DNA of 8,129 nucleotides from Oscillospiraceae bacterium UBA3851. GTDB lineage: Bacteria > Bacillota > Clostridia > Oscillospirales > Oscillospiraceae. Below, piece after piece: positions 1 to 5,161 of this stretch. Both the position numbers and the translations under genes were made by a program. The first letter of the stretch is position 1. Each line of letters begins with the position of its first letter. The stretch covers positions 4,496 to 12,624 of the forward strand of contig DGHJ01000013.1 of the NCBI GenBank assembly GCA_002392625.1, given 5' to 3'. Below the pieces are notes generated by a model. It saw only the letters and a program-made list of their open reading frames with translations, searched no databases and was not told the origin of the DNA.

Positions 1-239
1 CCGCTCTTGTTGTTGAAGGACCGCAGCTGGCCCGCCAGACGCACCGTGTCGCCCACGGCCAGCGGCGTCTGCTCCAGCAGGGCGCCGGGGGTCACCACCG
101 TCAGCCGGTCGCACTGGCCGCTGAGCCGCGGCACGTCCAGGGGAAATTTATAAAAGCTCTCACCGTGGTTGATGTGGGAGAGATACGGCTCCCCCACCAC
201 TGCGCCGCACAGCGATACACGGTTGAAATTCTGTTCCAT
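1..239 (-). CDS. SSB-like OB-fold protein, N-terminal part (cut by the window edge)
   Basis: The first 79 codons of a minus-strand gene are visible; it runs off the left edge. The protein starts MEQNFNRVSLCGAVVGEP and continues with HGESFYKFPLDVPRLSG, VVTPGALL and VRLAGQLRSFNNKSG. The pattern NRV.L.G.....P, then an F/Y-rich strand, then G.VRL.GQLRSFN fits the first OB fold of the single-stranded DNA-binding protein family. I recall similar SSB-like proteins in Oscillospiraceae that carry a second OB fold, which would lie outside this window. Expected role: binding ssDNA in replication or repair. The start at 239 is supported by a GAGGTGG ribosome binding site just upstream (about 243-249 on the + strand). 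It is divergent from the radical SAM operon, with repeat copy 1 between them. Whether it is the main replicative SSB or a paralogue cannot be told from this fragment. Confidence 0.75.
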   Translation of the reverse strand, partial: MEQNFNRVSLCGAVVGEPYLSHINHGESFYKFPLDVPRLSGQCDRLTVVTPGALLEQTPLAVGDTVRLAGQLRSFNNKS

Positions 240-298
240 GGTTCCACCTCGTTGGTTAAGATGGAACAGCCTATGCCCCGGCGGCGGAAAATATACCC

Positions 299-327
299 TT
301 TTCAAACGGCGGGATCTGTGGCATAAT
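299..327 (+). promoter_or_regulatory. Candidate promoter for the radical SAM-MTAN-ECF operon
   Basis: A TTTTCA box (299-304, four of six matches to TTGACA) lies 17 bases before CATAAT (322-327, five of six matches to TATAAT). TG at 319-320 makes it an extended -10 (TGnCATAAT). The -10 falls inside the left arm of hairpin 1 of repeat copy 1. Transcription would start near 334 and leave a leader of about 135 bases containing hairpin 2 and a third hairpin. This is a pattern match only. Confidence 0.4.
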
Positions 328-410
328 AGCCGCAGGACGGCTATTATACTTCATTTATTCGCCAATTTCTCGCCGCCAAGGCGGCAACCGAAATTGATGC
401 GACATTATAC
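313..410 (+). repeat. Dispersed structured repeat, copy 1 (forward orientation)
   Basis: A 98-base non-coding element that recurs inverted at 4205-4303. By hand alignment about 86 of 99 columns match, with one single-base gap. It holds two stem-loops. Hairpin 1: ATAATAGCCG (323-332), loop CAGGA, CGGCTATTAT (338-347), a perfect 10-bp stem. Hairpin 2: CAATTTC (363-369) with GAAATTG (390-396), enclosing GCCGCC (372-377), loop AA, GGCGGC (380-385). TCGC (359-362) can extend hairpin 2 by pairing with GCGA at 399-402. Near the two ends, GGCATAAT (320-327) and ATTATACC (404-411) form a short inverted repeat with one mismatch. The element fills most of the 229-base gap between the divergent SSB-like and radical SAM genes. 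It may be a MITE/REP-like repeat or a shared regulatory leader. Confidence 0.85.
343..371 (-). promoter_or_regulatory. Candidate divergent promoter toward the SSB-like gene
   Basis: On the minus strand, the right arm of hairpin 1 reads TATAAT (343-348), a perfect -10 box. Seventeen bases upstream is GAGAAA (366-371), only three of six matches to TTGACA. The same pair occurs in repeat copy 2 facing the 4366 gene. The -35 is weak, so activity is uncertain. Confidence 0.3.
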
Positions 411-438
411 CATAAGCCCCTTGTGCTTATGGCATAAT
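404..438 (+). repeat. Third leader hairpin upstream of the radical SAM gene
   Basis: CCATAAGC (410-417), loop CCCTTGT, GCTTATGG (425-432) form an 8-bp stem. After an A/C mismatch, ATTAT (404-408) pairs with ATAAT (434-438). The hairpin lies just before a GGAGG (439-443) and the operon's ribosome binding site (455-460). It has no long T run and does not look like an intrinsic terminator. It is not conserved in the flank of repeat copy 2. Confidence 0.5.
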
Positions 439-468
439 GGAGGATACTTGATAGAAGGAGCCACTGCC

Positions 469-1335
469 ATGCGATACAAGGGAAAGGTCTACCGCCCGCC
501 CAGCGAGGCCTGCAGCCTCATCGTGCAGGTGACCTACGGCTGCAGCCACAACCGCTGCGCCTTCTGCGACATGTACGATGACAAGCACTTTGCCCTGCGC
601 CCCATGGCGGAGATCCGGGAGGATTTCCAGCTGGCCCGCCAGGTCTATCGCTCGGTGGAGCGGGTGTTCCTGGCCGACGGCGACGCGCTGATCCGCCCGG
701 CGGAGCAGCTGCTGGAGATCCTGGGCTGGGTGTACGAGCTGTTCCCGGAATGTCAGCGTGTCACCTGCTATGCATCCCCCACCAGCCTCCACGTAAAAAC
801 CGAGGAGGAGCTGCGCGCTCTCCGCGCCGCCGGCCTCACCATGGTCTACATGGGGCTGGAGTCCGGCTGCAACGCCGTGCTGGAGAAGATGAACAAGGGC
901 CACGACGCTGCCTCCATCATTGCTGCGGGGCAAAAGGCCCGGCGCTGCGGTCTGGCCCTCAGCGTCACCGCCATCTCCGGCCTGGGGAGCCTCGATTTGC
1001 TGGCCGACCACGCCATGGGCACGGCCCAGGCCTTGTCCGCCATGAAGCCGGAGTATATCGGACTTCTTACGCTGATGGTGGAGCCGGGCACGCCCCTGGA
1101 GCGGTGGGTCAGCGAGGGCAGCTTCACGGTGCCCGGCCCGGCGGACATTCTGCGGGAGACGGAGATCTTCCTCCACCATATCGACAGTGAGGGCAGCGTC
1201 TTTCGCATGAACCACGCCAGCAACTTTCTGACCCTGAAGGGCACACTGAACGCCGACAAGCCCGCCCTGCTCTCCCGCGTCCACCAAGGGATGCTGGGCC
1301 AGGGCCTGCGCCCGGCCTGCCTGCGGGCCCTGTAA
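469..1335 (+). CDS. Radical SAM protein with GCSHNxC-type cluster motif
   Basis: A 288-residue protein. The [4Fe-4S]-binding cysteines are C25, C30 and C33 in GCSHNRCAFC, so the spacing is CX4CX2C rather than the usual CX3CX2C. FLADGDAL (67-74) sits where many radical SAM proteins have the GGE-type SAM-binding strand. YMGLESG (127-133) is typical of Elp3/HemN-like barrels. LTLMVEPGTPL (201-210 region) and FRMNHASNFLTLKGTL near the C-terminus look like conserved family blocks. I recall clostridial homologues with GCSHNKC-type motifs, but no characterised function. There is no B12-binding or extra Fe-S domain. ATG 469 is chosen because AAGGAG (455-460) lies eight bases upstream. An in-frame TTG at 448, preceded by GGAGG, is a possible alternative start. 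It is the first gene of an operon, 24 bases before the MTAN gene. Confidence 0.85.
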   Translation: MRYKGKVYRPPSEACSLIVQVTYGCSHNRCAFCDMYDDKHFALRPMAEIREDFQLARQVYRSVERVFLADGDALIRPAEQLLEILGWVYELFPECQRVTCYASPTSLHVKTEEELRALRAAGLTMVYMGLESGCNAVLEKMNKGHDAASIIAAGQKARRCGLALSVTAISGLGSLDLLADHAMGTAQALSAMKPEYIGLLTLMVEPGTPLERWVSEGSFTVPGPADILRETEIFLHHIDSEGSVFRMNHASNFLTLKGTLNADKPALLSRVHQGMLGQGLRPACLRAL

Positions 1336-1359
1336 TACATAGATAAAAGGAGAGTTCCC

Positions 1360-2037
1360 ATGAACATTGCCCTGATGTATGCCATGCGGGCGGAGATCGC
1401 CAGCATGCTCCACGGCGACGACACCCCTCTGCTGCAGACGGTAGCCGGTGTGGAGTTCTACCGCATCCGTCCCAACGTGATCGCCTGCTGCGGCGGCGTG
1501 GGCAAGGTGAACGCCGCCATGTCCACCCAGCTGCTCATCAGCCTCTACCACCCCGATCTTATCATCAACGTGGGCGTGGCGGGCTGCTTTGAGGACGTGC
1601 CCATCGGCACGGTGGTGCTGGCCGAGGGCTTCTGCCAGCACGACTTCGACACCAGCGCCCTGGACGGTCCGGAGGCCGAGGGCTTCGTGGCCACCGTCCA
1701 CCGCACCGTGTTCCCCACCGCCGATCTGGAGCGGGCCAAGGCCGCCATGGACGGTACCGGCCACCCCTACCGCACCGGTCTGGTGGCCACCGGCGACTGG
1801 TTTGCCACCGACACCCCCCGCGCCCGCCACATCGCCGAGAAGTTCCACCCCCTGCTGTGCGAAATGGAGGGCTGCGCCGTGGCCCAGGTCTGCCTGCGCA
1901 ACCGGGTGCCTTTCATGGCCGTCAAGTCCGTGTCCGACTGTCTTTTCGGCGACAACGACTTCAATTTCAACTTTGCCGCCGCCATGGAGAGGCTGGACGC
2001 CGTGGTGATGGACTTCATCGACAGGCTGGAGGGCTGA
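1360..2037 (+). CDS. mtnN: 5'-Methylthioadenosine/S-adenosylhomocysteine nucleosidase (MTAN/Pfs)
   Basis: A 225-residue cytoplasmic enzyme, close to the 232 residues of E. coli Pfs. The family irreversibly cleaves the N-glycosidic bond of MTA and SAH, releasing adenine and methylthioribose or S-ribosylhomocysteine; homologues also act on 5'-deoxyadenosine. Visible landmarks: E12 in AMRAEI (equivalent to E. coli Glu12), GGVGKVNAA (45-53), NVGVAG (70-75), HDFD (94-97), ATGDWF (143-148), CEMEGCAVAQVC (167-178, with the substrate-binding Met-Glu) and KSVSD (189-193), whose Asp193 matches the catalytic Asp197 of E. coli. All key residues appear intact. AAGGAGA lies about eight bases before ATG 1360. 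It follows a radical SAM gene, whose 5'-deoxyadenosine by-product it could clear, and it is followed after one base by the ECF gene. Confidence 0.93.
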   Translation: MNIALMYAMRAEIASMLHGDDTPLLQTVAGVEFYRIRPNVIACCGGVGKVNAAMSTQLLISLYHPDLIINVGVAGCFEDVPIGTVVLAEGFCQHDFDTSALDGPEAEGFVATVHRTVFPTADLERAKAAMDGTGHPYRTGLVATGDWFATDTPRARHIAEKFHPLLCEMEGCAVAQVCLRNRVPFMAVKSVSDCLFGDNDFNFNFAAAMERLDAVVMDFIDRLEG

Positions 2038-2038
2038 T

Positions 2039-2581
2039 ATGACCGCCAAAAGCCATGATCCCCTGCTGCGGCTGGTCTACGCCGCCGTGTGCCTGGCCCT
2101 TTGCATGGTGCTGCCCCTGATCACCGGCCACATCCCCCAGGTAGGCCAGCTTTTGAGCCCCATGCACATCCCCGTCCTGCTGGCGGGCTTCCTGTGCGGC
2201 CCCTGGTGGGCCCTGGCCGTGGGCTTCATCGCCCCCATCCTGCGCCACCTGCTGTTCCAGTTCCCGCCCTACCCCACTTTCGTGGCCATGGCCTTTGAGC
2301 TGGCGGTGTACGGCCTGGTCAGCGGCCTGCTGTACCGCCGCCTGCCCAGGAAGACGCCCTACATCTACGTGTCGCTGATCGCGGCCATGGTGGCCGGGCG
2401 CATCGTATCAGGCCTTGCCAACGTGGTGCTTTACAGCGTAGGCGCCAAGGAGGGCACCTATACCCTGTCCGCCTTCCTCACTGCCCACTTCGTCACCGCT
2501 TGGCCCGCCATCGTGCTCCACATCGTGCTGATCCCCCTCATTGTCATCGCCCTCCGCCGGGCCGGTGTCATCCGGGATTGA
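2039..2581 (+). CDS. ECF transporter S component (substrate unknown)
   Basis: A 180-residue, strongly hydrophobic protein with about six membrane segments (roughly 10-30, 43-55, 57-73, 82-99, 108-134 and 148-172). PMHIPVLLAGFLCGPWWALA (41-60), followed by VGFIAPILR, is characteristic of substrate-binding S components of energy-coupling factor vitamin transporters (ECF_trnsprt/PF12822-like). Such proteins capture a vitamin-like substrate and use a shared EcfA-A'-T module, which is not encoded here. ATG 2039 lies one base after the MTAN stop. GGAGGG inside the end of the MTAN gene serves as its ribosome binding site, so the two are probably translationally coupled. Coupling to MTAN hints at a substrate linked to SAM or methionine salvage (compare predicted MtsT-type S components), but this is only context. 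PanT-like or another specificity remains possible. Confidence 0.85.
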   Translation: MTAKSHDPLLRLVYAAVCLALCMVLPLITGHIPQVGQLLSPMHIPVLLAGFLCGPWWALAVGFIAPILRHLLFQFPPYPTFVAMAFELAVYGLVSGLLYRRLPRKTPYIYVSLIAAMVAGRIVSGLANVVLYSVGAKEGTYTLSAFLTAHFVTAWPAIVLHIVLIPLIVIALRRAGVIRD

Positions 2582-2586
2582 AAAAA

Positions 2587-2627
2587 GCGTAAAAAATGAC
2601 CGCCCGCCGGGCGGTCATTTTTTACGC
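2587..2627. terminator. Bidirectional intrinsic terminator between convergent operons
   Basis: A perfect 19-bp inverted repeat: left arm 2587-2605, loop GCC (2606-2608), right arm 2609-2627. The core is GACCGCCC/GGGCGGTC flanked by six A and six T, so each strand has a GC stem followed by a T run. It begins five bases after the ECF stop codon and ends two bases before the stop codon of the minus-strand radical SAM gene, so it can serve both operons. Confidence 0.95.
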
Positions 2628-2629
2628 GT

Positions 2630-3517
2630 TCAGAAATCAATGGTCCCGTTGATCACGTGCAGATCGTAGGGCTCGAACACCACGTGGCGGTAGGCCTCCA
2701 CGTCCAGGGGAACGCCGGTCCAATCGGAGTGGATGTCGCCGTTCTGCTTGATGACGATGTCATACAGGATGTCGTAGGTGACGCCGTTCTCGTCGGTCTC
2801 CACGATGGTGGAGTAGGGCAGCGTCTTATGGTACGTCATGTGCAGACCCTTGTACTCGAAGTGGAAGCCGTTGCGCATGCGGCAGCCGTCCAGTCCCTTG
2901 TAGGTGAACATGCTGCGGAGATCCTGCAAGATGCGGTCGTTTTCCTCCTCGTACAGATTCTCCGGCGTGGTCTCGGTGTAGTCGTACCGGAACTGCACGG
3001 GGATGCCGTACTTCAGGAACCGCTCCACATACTCCGGCAGCCTGTGGGCCGGATAGTGCTTATAGAGCACGCAGTTGATCCGGGTGGGGCAGGCGATCTG
3101 GGCGATCACCTCATCCGGGGACTCCTCCACGTACTTCTGCAGGTGGCGGGAGATGTTCATGCAGGTGATCTTTTCCCGGTTCCGCCGGGTGAAGTCCAGC
3201 ATCTCCTCCAGCGTTGTGGTGGCCTGGACGGGGAAGGTGGTGTTGATATACACCTTGTGGGTGGTGGGGATGGCGTCCAGCATCTGCTGCAGCGCCTCCA
3301 GATTGGCCAGCGGCTCGCCGCCGGTGAACACGAAGTCGCAGCAGGGTGTGATGGCGTCCATGGTGCGGATGCTCTCAATGATGGCGTCGAGACTGAAGCC
3401 TGTGCAATCGGCGTATTCGCGCTTGTTGATGCAGAAGGGGCAGTTGTTCTGGCAGTCGTAGGGCACGAACACCGTCACCGTGGCGCCGCCTTTGCGGGTT
3501 TTATAGGGATTGCTCAT
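2630..3517 (-). CDS. Radical SAM protein with GGEP motif
   Basis: A 295-residue protein. It has a canonical CX3CX2C cluster motif, DCQNNCPFC with C22, C26 and C29, and a textbook SAM-binding FTGGEPL (64-70). NISRHLQKY and the following ITCMN/CVLYK strands look like later barrel strands. The C-terminal third (YKGLHMTYHKTLP, YDILYDIVIKQNGDIHSDW) lacks a CX2C pair, so there is no SPASM-type auxiliary cluster. No precursor peptide or obvious substrate gene lies next to it, and I do not recognise the reaction. The start is ATG 3517; the nearest Shine-Dalgarno-like GGAGAGG is about 12 bases upstream, a rather long spacing. It lies 109 bases after the DUF5662 gene on the same strand and ends at a shared bidirectional terminator. 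It has its own candidate promoter at 3554-3582. Confidence 0.88.
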   Translation of the reverse strand: MSNPYKTRKGGATVTVFVPYDCQNNCPFCINKREYADCTGFSLDAIIESIRTMDAITPCCDFVFTGGEPLANLEALQQMLDAIPTTHKVYINTTFPVQATTTLEEMLDFTRRNREKITCMNISRHLQKYVEESPDEVIAQIACPTRINCVLYKHYPAHRLPEYVERFLKYGIPVQFRYDYTETTPENLYEEENDRILQDLRSMFTYKGLDGCRMRNGFHFEYKGLHMTYHKTLPYSTIVETDENGVTYDILYDIVIKQNGDIHSDWTGVPLDVEAYRHVVFEPYDLHVINGTIDF

Positions 3518-3553
3518 CGTTCTTGCAAACCTCTCCGTAAAATGTCAACCGAT

Positions 3554-3582
3554 ATTTTATAACGGGCGGTTTAGAAAATCAA
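3554..3582 (-). promoter_or_regulatory. Candidate promoter for the minus-strand radical SAM gene
   Basis: On the minus strand, TTGATT (3577-3582, four of six matches) lies 17 bases before TAAAAT (3554-3559, five of six matches). It is about 37 bases upstream of the start codon. Because of it, this gene may be transcribed independently of DUF5662. Confidence 0.4.
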
Positions 3583-3626
3583 GGAAAAAGTCATCCGATC
3601 CGGCAAAAAAATGGATCGCTGTCTCT

Positions 3627-4169
3627 TCAATAGTTCTCGTCCTTCAGCTCCAGCCGGATATGGGCGAAGGCGATGGCCTCCCCCTGCTCCTTGAGAAGCA
3701 GCAGCCACCGGTCCAGCAGGTCGCTGGTCTCCGGGTGGATCCAGATATGGCCCTTGCTCTTTTGGTAGTAGTCGTAGGGCGAGGCGTCTGTGTACTTGTC
3801 GCCCTGGTAGACCCGGCAGGCGGCAATGCGGTCGCAGAACATCTCCGCCACGTAGCGCTTGGGCATCTTGCACCCGCCCATGAACACCTTGCCGTCCTCG
3901 CCCACGCGGTAGTCGATCCAGTACTCAAAGTGGTGGCGGTTGCGACCCTTGTGGTGGAGCCAGGCCAGGCTGACGCCCGTTTCCCGGCGCTCCTCGTCGT
4001 TGGGGGAGCGGTAGCCCTGGTAAAATACGGCGCCCCGCCAGAACTCCACCGGAGAATACTTGGACAGGTCGTGGGTCAATCCCTGCCACACAAGGCCCAG
4101 CTTCATGCAGTATTGGCGCACCAGCGAGCGGTGCTGCCGGACGGTATTCCAGTGTTCCCTGACGTGCAT
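3627..4169 (-). CDS. DUF5662 family protein
   Basis: A 180-residue soluble protein. I recognise the DUF5662 pattern: QGLTHDLSKYSP (29-40), VFYQGYRSPN (48-57), WLHHKGRNRHHFEYW (70-84), MPKRYVAEMFCDRIAA (102-117), then DASPYDYY (128-135). H33-D34, H72, H73, H79, H80, E109 and D113 look like possible metal-binding or catalytic positions, in a style that recalls HD-type helical enzymes. That is inference; I know of no established function. The start is ATG 4169, with GAGGAGGGGG about eight bases upstream. It is divergent from the 4366 gene, with repeat copy 2 between them. There is no transmembrane segment or signal peptide. Confidence 0.85.
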   Translation of the reverse strand: MHVREHWNTVRQHRSLVRQYCMKLGLVWQGLTHDLSKYSPVEFWRGAVFYQGYRSPNDEERRETGVSLAWLHHKGRNRHHFEYWIDYRVGEDGKVFMGGCKMPKRYVAEMFCDRIAACRVYQGDKYTDASPYDYYQKSKGHIWIHPETSDLLDRWLLLLKEQGEAIAFAHIRLELKDENY

Positions 4170-4204
4170 GGCGCCCCCTCCTCGGTTTGTAATGGCTGAT
4201 ATAT

Positions 4205-4303
4205 GTATGATATCGCATCAATTTCGGTTGCTGCCTTTGGCGGCGAGAAATTGGCGAACGAAATAAGTATAATAGCTGTCTTGCGGCTATTATATCACAG
4301 ATT
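4205..4303 (-). repeat. Dispersed structured repeat, copy 2 (inverted relative to copy 1)
   Basis: A 99-base element that matches 313-410 when read on the minus strand (about 86 of 99 aligned columns). On the + strand: CAATTTC (4219-4225) pairs with GAAATTG (4247-4253) around GCTGCC (4230-4235), loop TTT, GGCGGC (4239-4244). Then TATAATAGCTG (4268-4278), loop TCTTG, CGGCTATTATA (4284-4294). Relative to copy 1 there is one base change in each GC-rich stem. On the + strand both are T.G wobbles, on the minus strand both are C.A mismatches. The element fills half of the gap between the divergent DUF5662 gene and the 4366 gene. Confidence 0.85.
4245..4273 (+). promoter_or_regulatory. Candidate promoter toward the 4366 gene
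   Basis: On the + strand, repeat copy 2 has GAGAAA (4245-4250, three of six matches) followed after 17 bases by a perfect TATAAT (4268-4273). It mirrors the divergent promoter proposed in copy 1 toward the SSB-like gene. The -35 is weak. Confidence 0.3.
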
Positions 4304-4316
4304 GGCCGCCTGCGCA
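4289..4316 (-). promoter_or_regulatory. Candidate extended -10 promoter for DUF5662
   Basis: On the minus strand, hairpin 1 of repeat copy 2 supplies TATAAT (4289-4294) preceded by TGA, giving a perfect extended -10 (TGnTATAAT). The -35 is poor: TGCGCA at 4311-4316 with a 16-base spacer has three of six matches. Extended -10 promoters often need little -35. The leader to the DUF5662 start would be about 115 bases and contain hairpin 2. Confidence 0.4.
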
Positions 4317-4365
4317 GCATAAAAATGTGCCTGCGGGTAAAAAATAAGGAACGAGGTGAGAAAAA

Positions 4366-4794
4366 ATGGCAGCTTGTGTCTGTTTTTGCCCGCTGGAGCT
4401 GGTCCCCTCGCTTCCGCCGGAGGTCGTCTGTCGCCCGGCCGCGCCGGCCCAAAGCCGCTGGCTGCTGTGCGCCCTCTCGGCGCCGGAGGCCATGCGTCTG
4501 GCAGACTGCCCCCTGTGCTGTGAAACGCTGCTGGTGCCGGAGGGCCTGTACAGTCCCGTCTGGCAGGCCCAGCAGGTGGTGAGCTACGGCCTCTCCGGCA
4601 CCAGCACCCTGACCCTGTCCAGCATGGACCGGCGCCAGCTTCTTTGCGTGCAGCGCTCGCTGTTGGATTGCCGGGGCCGCCCCGTGGAGGAGCAGGAGCT
4701 GTGCCTGCCGGACCGCTGGGGCGTCTTCTCCCCCCAGGACCGTCTCCTGCTGGCGGGCACGTGGCTCCTGTGGGACGCCACGCTGCCGGATTAA
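4366..4794 (+). CDS. Cysteine-rich protein of unknown function
   Basis: A 142-residue protein I do not recognise. It starts MAACVCFCPLELVPSLPPEV. It has 11 cysteines (about 8%), including a C-X-C-X-C at residues 4-8 and CPLCC at 48-52. The middle (VVSYGLSGTSTLTLSSM, 71-87) and C-terminal part (LCVQRSLLDCRGRPVEEQE, then DRLLLAGTWLLW) alternate like beta strands. There is no signal peptide or clear membrane helix. The cysteines might bind zinc or a metal cluster, but they do not form a standard two-CX2C ribbon. GAGGTGAG (4351-4358) precedes ATG 4366 at a suitable distance and supports this frame; two other overlapping frames here look like shadows. It is a single gene, divergent from DUF5662 and convergent with the spore protein gene. 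Confidence 0.7.
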   Translation: MAACVCFCPLELVPSLPPEVVCRPAAPAQSRWLLCALSAPEAMRLADCPLCCETLLVPEGLYSPVWQAQQVVSYGLSGTSTLTLSSMDRRQLLCVQRSLLDCRGRPVEEQELCLPDRWGVFSPQDRLLLAGTWLLWDATLPD

Positions 4795-4798
4795 CAGA

Positions 4799-4830
4799 AA
4801 ACGGCCCGCCGCATCAGCGGCGGGCCGTTT
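4799..4830. terminator. Intrinsic terminator between the 4366 gene and the spore protein gene
   Basis: A 14-bp perfect stem: AAACGGCCCGCCGC (4799-4812), loop ATCA, GCGGCGGGCCGTTT (4817-4830). It lies four bases after the stop codon of the 4366 gene and about 20 bases past the stop of the minus-strand spore protein gene. The T run is longer on the minus strand (TTTT) than on the plus strand (TTT). Confidence 0.9.
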
Positions 4831-4849
4831 CGTCGAAAAGCTCCGTTTT

Positions 4850-5047
4850 TTACAGGCTCTTCTCGTAGGACTCGATCATGCGCTTAACCATCTGGCCGCC
4901 CACGGAACCGGCCTCGCGGGAGGTCAGGTCGCCGTTGTAGCCGTCCTTCAGGTTCACGCCAACCTCGTTGGCAGCCTGCATCTTGAACTTATCCATGGCG
5001 TTGCGGGACTCAGGGACGTTCAGTCGATTGGTATTCTTGCTGGACAT
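4850..5047 (-). CDS. Alpha/beta-type small acid-soluble spore protein (SASP)
   Basis: A 65-residue protein. It has NAMDKFKMQAANEVGVNL (16-33) and SREAGSVGGQMVKRMI (43-58), the two conserved blocks of alpha/beta SASPs (PF00269). These proteins coat and protect DNA in the dormant spore and are degraded by the GPR protease at germination. The GPR site region is FKMQAANE here instead of the Bacillus-type YEIAQE, a divergence I would expect in clostridial members. AAGGAGA (about 5057-5063) lies some nine bases before ATG 5047. In this family, expression is typically forespore-specific under sigma-G; a candidate site is at 5126-5154. The gene shows that the organism belongs to an endospore-forming lineage. 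Confidence 0.93.
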   Translation of the reverse strand: MSSKNTNRLNVPESRNAMDKFKMQAANEVGVNLKDGYNGDLTSREAGSVGGQMVKRMIESYEKSL

Positions 5048-5125
5048 ATTGGATAATCTCCTTTCAAATCAGTTGAGCAATACGCTCGTTGGGTATCGCA
5101 ACCATAGCTTTTCCCGGATCTGTCC

Positions 5126-5154
5126 TCCTATGCGGCAAAAAACCTGGTAAATTC
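5126..5154 (-). promoter_or_regulatory. Possible sigma-G-like promoter of the SASP gene
   Basis: On the minus strand, GAATT (5150-5154) is followed after 17 bases by CATAGGA (5126-5132). This resembles the sigma-G pattern (G-A/C-AT-A/G, then CATnnTA) with one mismatch in each box. The leader to ATG 5047 would be about 70 bases. No TTGACA/TATAAT pair is visible in this gap, which fits forespore control. The match is weak. Confidence 0.3.
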
Positions 5155-5161
5155 TGCGTGA

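Noticed and set aside
240..468. A known riboswitch (SAM, or a vitamin class suited to the ECF gene) upstream of the operon
   Set aside because: The leader is accounted for by the repeat element and one extra hairpin. I do not see the conserved core sequences of a SAM, TPP, FMN or cobalamin riboswitch.
427..2049. A 540-codon open frame on the minus strand across the radical SAM and MTAN genes
   Set aside because: It is antisense to two well-supported genes. Its composition (very rich in Gly, His, Val and Ala) is that of a GC-driven shadow frame, and no family is recognisable.
2630..3517. A RiPP (modified peptide) cluster around the GGEP radical SAM protein
   Set aside because: There is no precursor-like small ORF, no SPASM cysteines and no peptidase or exporter next to it.
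2657..3562. A 301-codon open frame on the plus strand opposite the second radical SAM gene
   Set aside because: The minus strand carries clear CX3CX2C and GGEP motifs; the plus-strand frame is a low-complexity Val/His/Gly shadow.
3596..3618. A terminator just past the DUF5662 stop codon
   Set aside because: CGATCC and GGATCG can form a 6-bp stem, but the loop is 11 bases and the T run comes only after several unpaired bases, so it is too weak to call.
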